NCBI GenBank assembly: GCA_031271805.1
Contig: JAISUX010000069.1
Coordinates: 24,379 to 88,378 of the forward strand
Source of the DNA: Tannerella sp.
Lineage (GTDB): Bacteria > Bacteroidota > Bacteroidia > Bacteroidales > Tannerellaceae
DNA: 64,000 bases
Direction of reading: 5' to 3'
Below, piece after piece: positions 62,718 through 64,000 of the stretch (positions are counted from its first letter, which is position 1; each line of letters starts with the position of its first letter). The notes beneath the pieces were generated by a model. That model did not search any database, was not told the origin of the DNA, and saw only the letters and a program-made list of their open reading frames with translations. The position numbers and the translations under genes are program-made.

Positions 62718-63310
62718 CTTTTTTGTTTTATTCCATTGAAAATAAGGTTCATGACGCATTGTTTATGCAGTATCAGGCTATCGGGCGTACCGCCGAGTAA
62801 ACCACGAATATAGGGCACTTCAAGACCTTTAAGCGAATGATGTATTATCAATGCGGTAGTGTCCACATCATGAATTTTGAAAATACCCTCGCTAATCCCG
62901 CTGTTGAGTATTTTCTTTATCACTGCTATCTCTCGGAGGTTATAACCCTTACGCACTTTTGCCACATTCCAACTGTCATGAAAAAAATTCGCCCTTAGAG
63001 AGCCGTTTCTTGTTACGGTTTCTTTGAAAGCGTCTAAACGCGTGTAAATGAATGAGATAAGCTTTTCGTCGGCGGGGAGGGCCTTCTTTTCGACAGCTTC
63101 AAGCATATCGTAGAGATTTTCCATTTCATGCTCAATCACGATTGAAGAAATTTCTTCTTTGTTCTTGAAATACATGTAAAGAGTCCGTCGGCCTTTTTGC
63201 GAAGCGTTGGCAATATCATTCATCGTAGTACGCGCAATGCCTTTTCTGGCAAAGACTTTCCTCGCCGCGTCTATGAGTAATTTTCTCGTTTTCGATGTTG
63301 TTTCAGACAT
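62714..63310 (-). CDS. TetR family transcriptional regulator
   Basis: 198 residues from ATG 63310 (MSETTSKTRKL); the open frame to 63439 would cross the promoter. The N-terminal helix-turn-helix is clear: AARKVFARKGIARTTMNDIANASQKGRRTLYMYF read as ARKGIARTTMNDIANAS and GRRTLYMYFKNKEE. The C-terminal helical domain (about 60-198) would bind a ligand, plausibly an acyl-CoA or fatty acid given the KAS III and FabG genes it is coupled to. It probably regulates its own operon through the palindrome at 63319-63341. Confidence 0.9.
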   Translation of the reverse strand: MSETTSKTRKLLIDAARKVFARKGIARTTMNDIANASQKGRRTLYMYFKNKEEISSIVIEHEMENLYDMLEAVEKKALPADEKLISFIYTRLDAFKETVTRNGSLRANFFHDSWNVAKVRKGYNLREIAVIKKILNSGISEGIFKIHDVDTTALIIHHSLKGLEVPYIRGLLGGTPDSLILHKQCVMNLIFNGIKQKR

Positions 63311-63318
63311 ATTTTTAT

Positions 63319-63341
63319 GCACAAAATAAAAATAATTGTGC
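63319..63341. promoter_or_regulatory. Candidate TetR operator
   Basis: GCACAA (63319-63324) and TTGTGC (63336-63341) form an inverted repeat spaced by 11 bases, lying between the -7 element and the TetR start at the expected transcription start. The position suits autorepression. Confidence 0.45.
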
Positions 63342-63342
63342 G

Positions 63343-63350
63343 CAAAAGTA
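63343..63350 (-). promoter_or_regulatory. -7 element for the TetR/KAS III/FabG operon
   Basis: TACTTTTG on the minus strand, 33 bases before ATG 63310. Confidence 0.6.
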
Positions 63351-63423
63351 CGGTAAAAAAATATAACTGCCAAGAAAAATACAAAAAAAACAGCAAAAAA
63401 TTTGTTATATCGAAAATAATGCC

Positions 63424-63431
63424 TACCTTTG
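63424..63431 (+). promoter_or_regulatory. -7 element for tRNA-fMet
   Basis: TACCTTTG, 14 bases before the mature tRNA start. Confidence 0.65.
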
Positions 63432-63444
63432 CAGCCCAATTCAC

Positions 63445-63516
63445 CGCGGGGTGGAGCAGTGGTAGCTCGTTGGGCTCATAACCCAAAGGACGCAGGTTCG
63501 AGTCCTGCCCCCGCAA
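63445..63516 (+). tRNA. Initiator tRNA-fMet (anticodon CAT)
   Basis: A 72-base cloverleaf. C1 is opposite A72 (unpaired), the bacterial initiator mark. The anticodon stem TTGGG/CCCAA contains the three G-C pairs flanking loop CTCATAA. The acceptor CGCGGGG, D arm GAGCAGTGGTAGCTC and T arm GCAGGTTCGAGTCCTGC match initiator tRNAs. Confidence 0.95.
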
Positions 63517-63568
63517 CACATCCGAAAGGCTGTCCGAGAAAATTTCAGGGCGGTCTTTTTTGGTAAAA

Positions 63569-63640
63569 GGTCTTGTAGTTCAATGGATAGAACGGAAGTT
63601 TCCTAAACTTTAAATCCGGGTTCGATTCCCGGCGAGACTA
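63569..63640 (+). tRNA. tRNA-Arg (anticodon CCT)
   Basis: A 72-base cloverleaf. Acceptor GGTCTTG pairs with CGAGACT (G-T at the first pair). D arm is GTTCAATGGATAGAAC. The anticodon stem GAAGT/ACTTT holds loop TTCCTAA with anticodon CCT. T arm is CCGGGTTCGATTCCCGG. It lies 52 bases after tRNA-fMet and has no clear own promoter, so cotranscription is possible. Confidence 0.92.
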
Positions 63641-63710
63641 CCTTTAGCGCTTAATATCAATGAGTTATAGTTATTATACCCAATATTACACCCATTAATA
63701 CTCGAAAATT

Positions 63711-64000
63711 ATGCCCTACTATCATCCGCTAAAAAACCTGAATAAGGTAGAAAGGCAGCGTACGGTAAGCAATATGCTGAAATTGCGCAGCCGGTTAGAC
63801 AGGGATATTCCGCAGAAAACGGCATCAGATACACTCCTGCTTGCTACGTGGAATATCCGCGAGTTCGGCGATAACCGCCGGAAAGAAAGCCTGCATTACA
63901 TTGCAGAGATCATAAGCCGCTTTGACTTGGTTGCCGTACAGGAAGTGTCGTCAAACTTGAAGGGCCTGCAAGACCTCGTTTCATTGCTTAATCTGAACTG
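63711..64000 (+). CDS. Endonuclease/exonuclease/phosphatase family protein (start only)
   Basis: 97 residues are visible before the right edge cuts the gene. After a helical N-terminus (YYHPLKNLNKVERQR) comes the family core LLATWNIREFGD, then DLVAVQEVSS. These are the first conserved Asn and Glu motifs of the DNase I-like metal-dependent phosphoesterase fold. The substrate (nucleic acid, lipid or sugar phosphate) cannot be told. The gap of 70 bases after tRNA-Arg is A+T-rich, with no promoter match that I trust. Confidence 0.85.
   Translation, partial: MPYYHPLKNLNKVERQRTVSNMLKLRSRLDRDIPQKTASDTLLLATWNIREFGDNRRKESLHYIAEIISRFDLVAVQEVSSNLKGLQDLVSLLNLN

Overview
The window looks like a chromosomal segment from a member of the Bacteroidales (Bacteroidota). 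Three things point there. About two dozen genes carry the Bacteroidota -7 promoter element TAnnTTTG just upstream. Several lineage-typical families are present: SusC/SusD with an ECF sigma/FecR pair, a T9SS-type C-terminal domain protein, a PorT-like barrel, DUF2723, DUF3822, DUF4834 and the long form of amidophosphoribosyltransferase. Shine-Dalgarno sequences are weak or absent. Most of the window is core genome, with short operons on both strands and five tRNA genes. No rRNA, CRISPR array, transposase or prophage was seen.

Layout. 1-6.2 kb: a DUF2723 glycosyltransferase-like membrane protein (cut by the left edge), a HIT protein, greA, a thioredoxin-fold lipoprotein without a CXXC pair, and a kdsD-like/PfkB pair. 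6.2-9.7 kb: a small outer-membrane protein, two tandem membrane metallophosphoesterases and a nitroreductase-like protein. 9.8-17.4 kb: a nutrient-uptake locus (ECF sigma, FecR, SusC, SusD, DUF3823) whose susC and susD are broken by three single-base frameshifts, one of them in a nine-G run. 17.5-25.9 kb: tyrS, tRNA-Gln, lpxB-surE-mscL, and an IMPACT/uvrA/lytic transglycosylase operon. 26-30 kb: a CHU_C/T9SS-type protein diverging from a LysM/periplasmic-binding-fold lipoprotein and its PorT-like partner. 30-41.4 kb: pyrB-pyrI, an M24 peptidase, then purF-carA-carB-cls. 41.4-47.5 kb: rsmD, DUF3822, a RecD-like helicase, rsmI and a coiled-coil lipoprotein.

47.5-60 kb is the most unusual part. 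It has an ATP-grasp / alpha-E / transglutaminase operon of unknown product, tRNA-Ser, two AstE-like M14 peptidases of which one has lost key metal and catalytic residues, aroB, a toxin-antitoxin pair, an M20 amidohydrolase, a 21-bp minisatellite, tRNA-Pro, a CapA-NlpC/P60 fusion and a membrane-bound TPR/HTH regulator. By eye this part is richer in G+C than the rest. The + strand changes from G-rich to C-rich around the minisatellite.

60-64 kb: a TetR - KAS III - FabG - pseudouridine synthase operon, tRNA-fMet, tRNA-Arg, and the start of an endonuclease/exonuclease/phosphatase gene.

Functionally the window combines envelope biogenesis (Kdo supply, lipid A, cardiolipin, peptidoglycan turnover), nucleotide synthesis (PurF, CarAB, PyrBI), translation and repair housekeeping, and several surface proteins. 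The best candidates for poorly described biology are the ATP-grasp/alpha-E/transglutaminase operon with the nearby peptidase/pseudopeptidase pair, the CapA-NlpC/P60 fusion, and the possibly phase-variable susC. Promoters, terminators and compositional remarks come from reading the sequence, not from computation.
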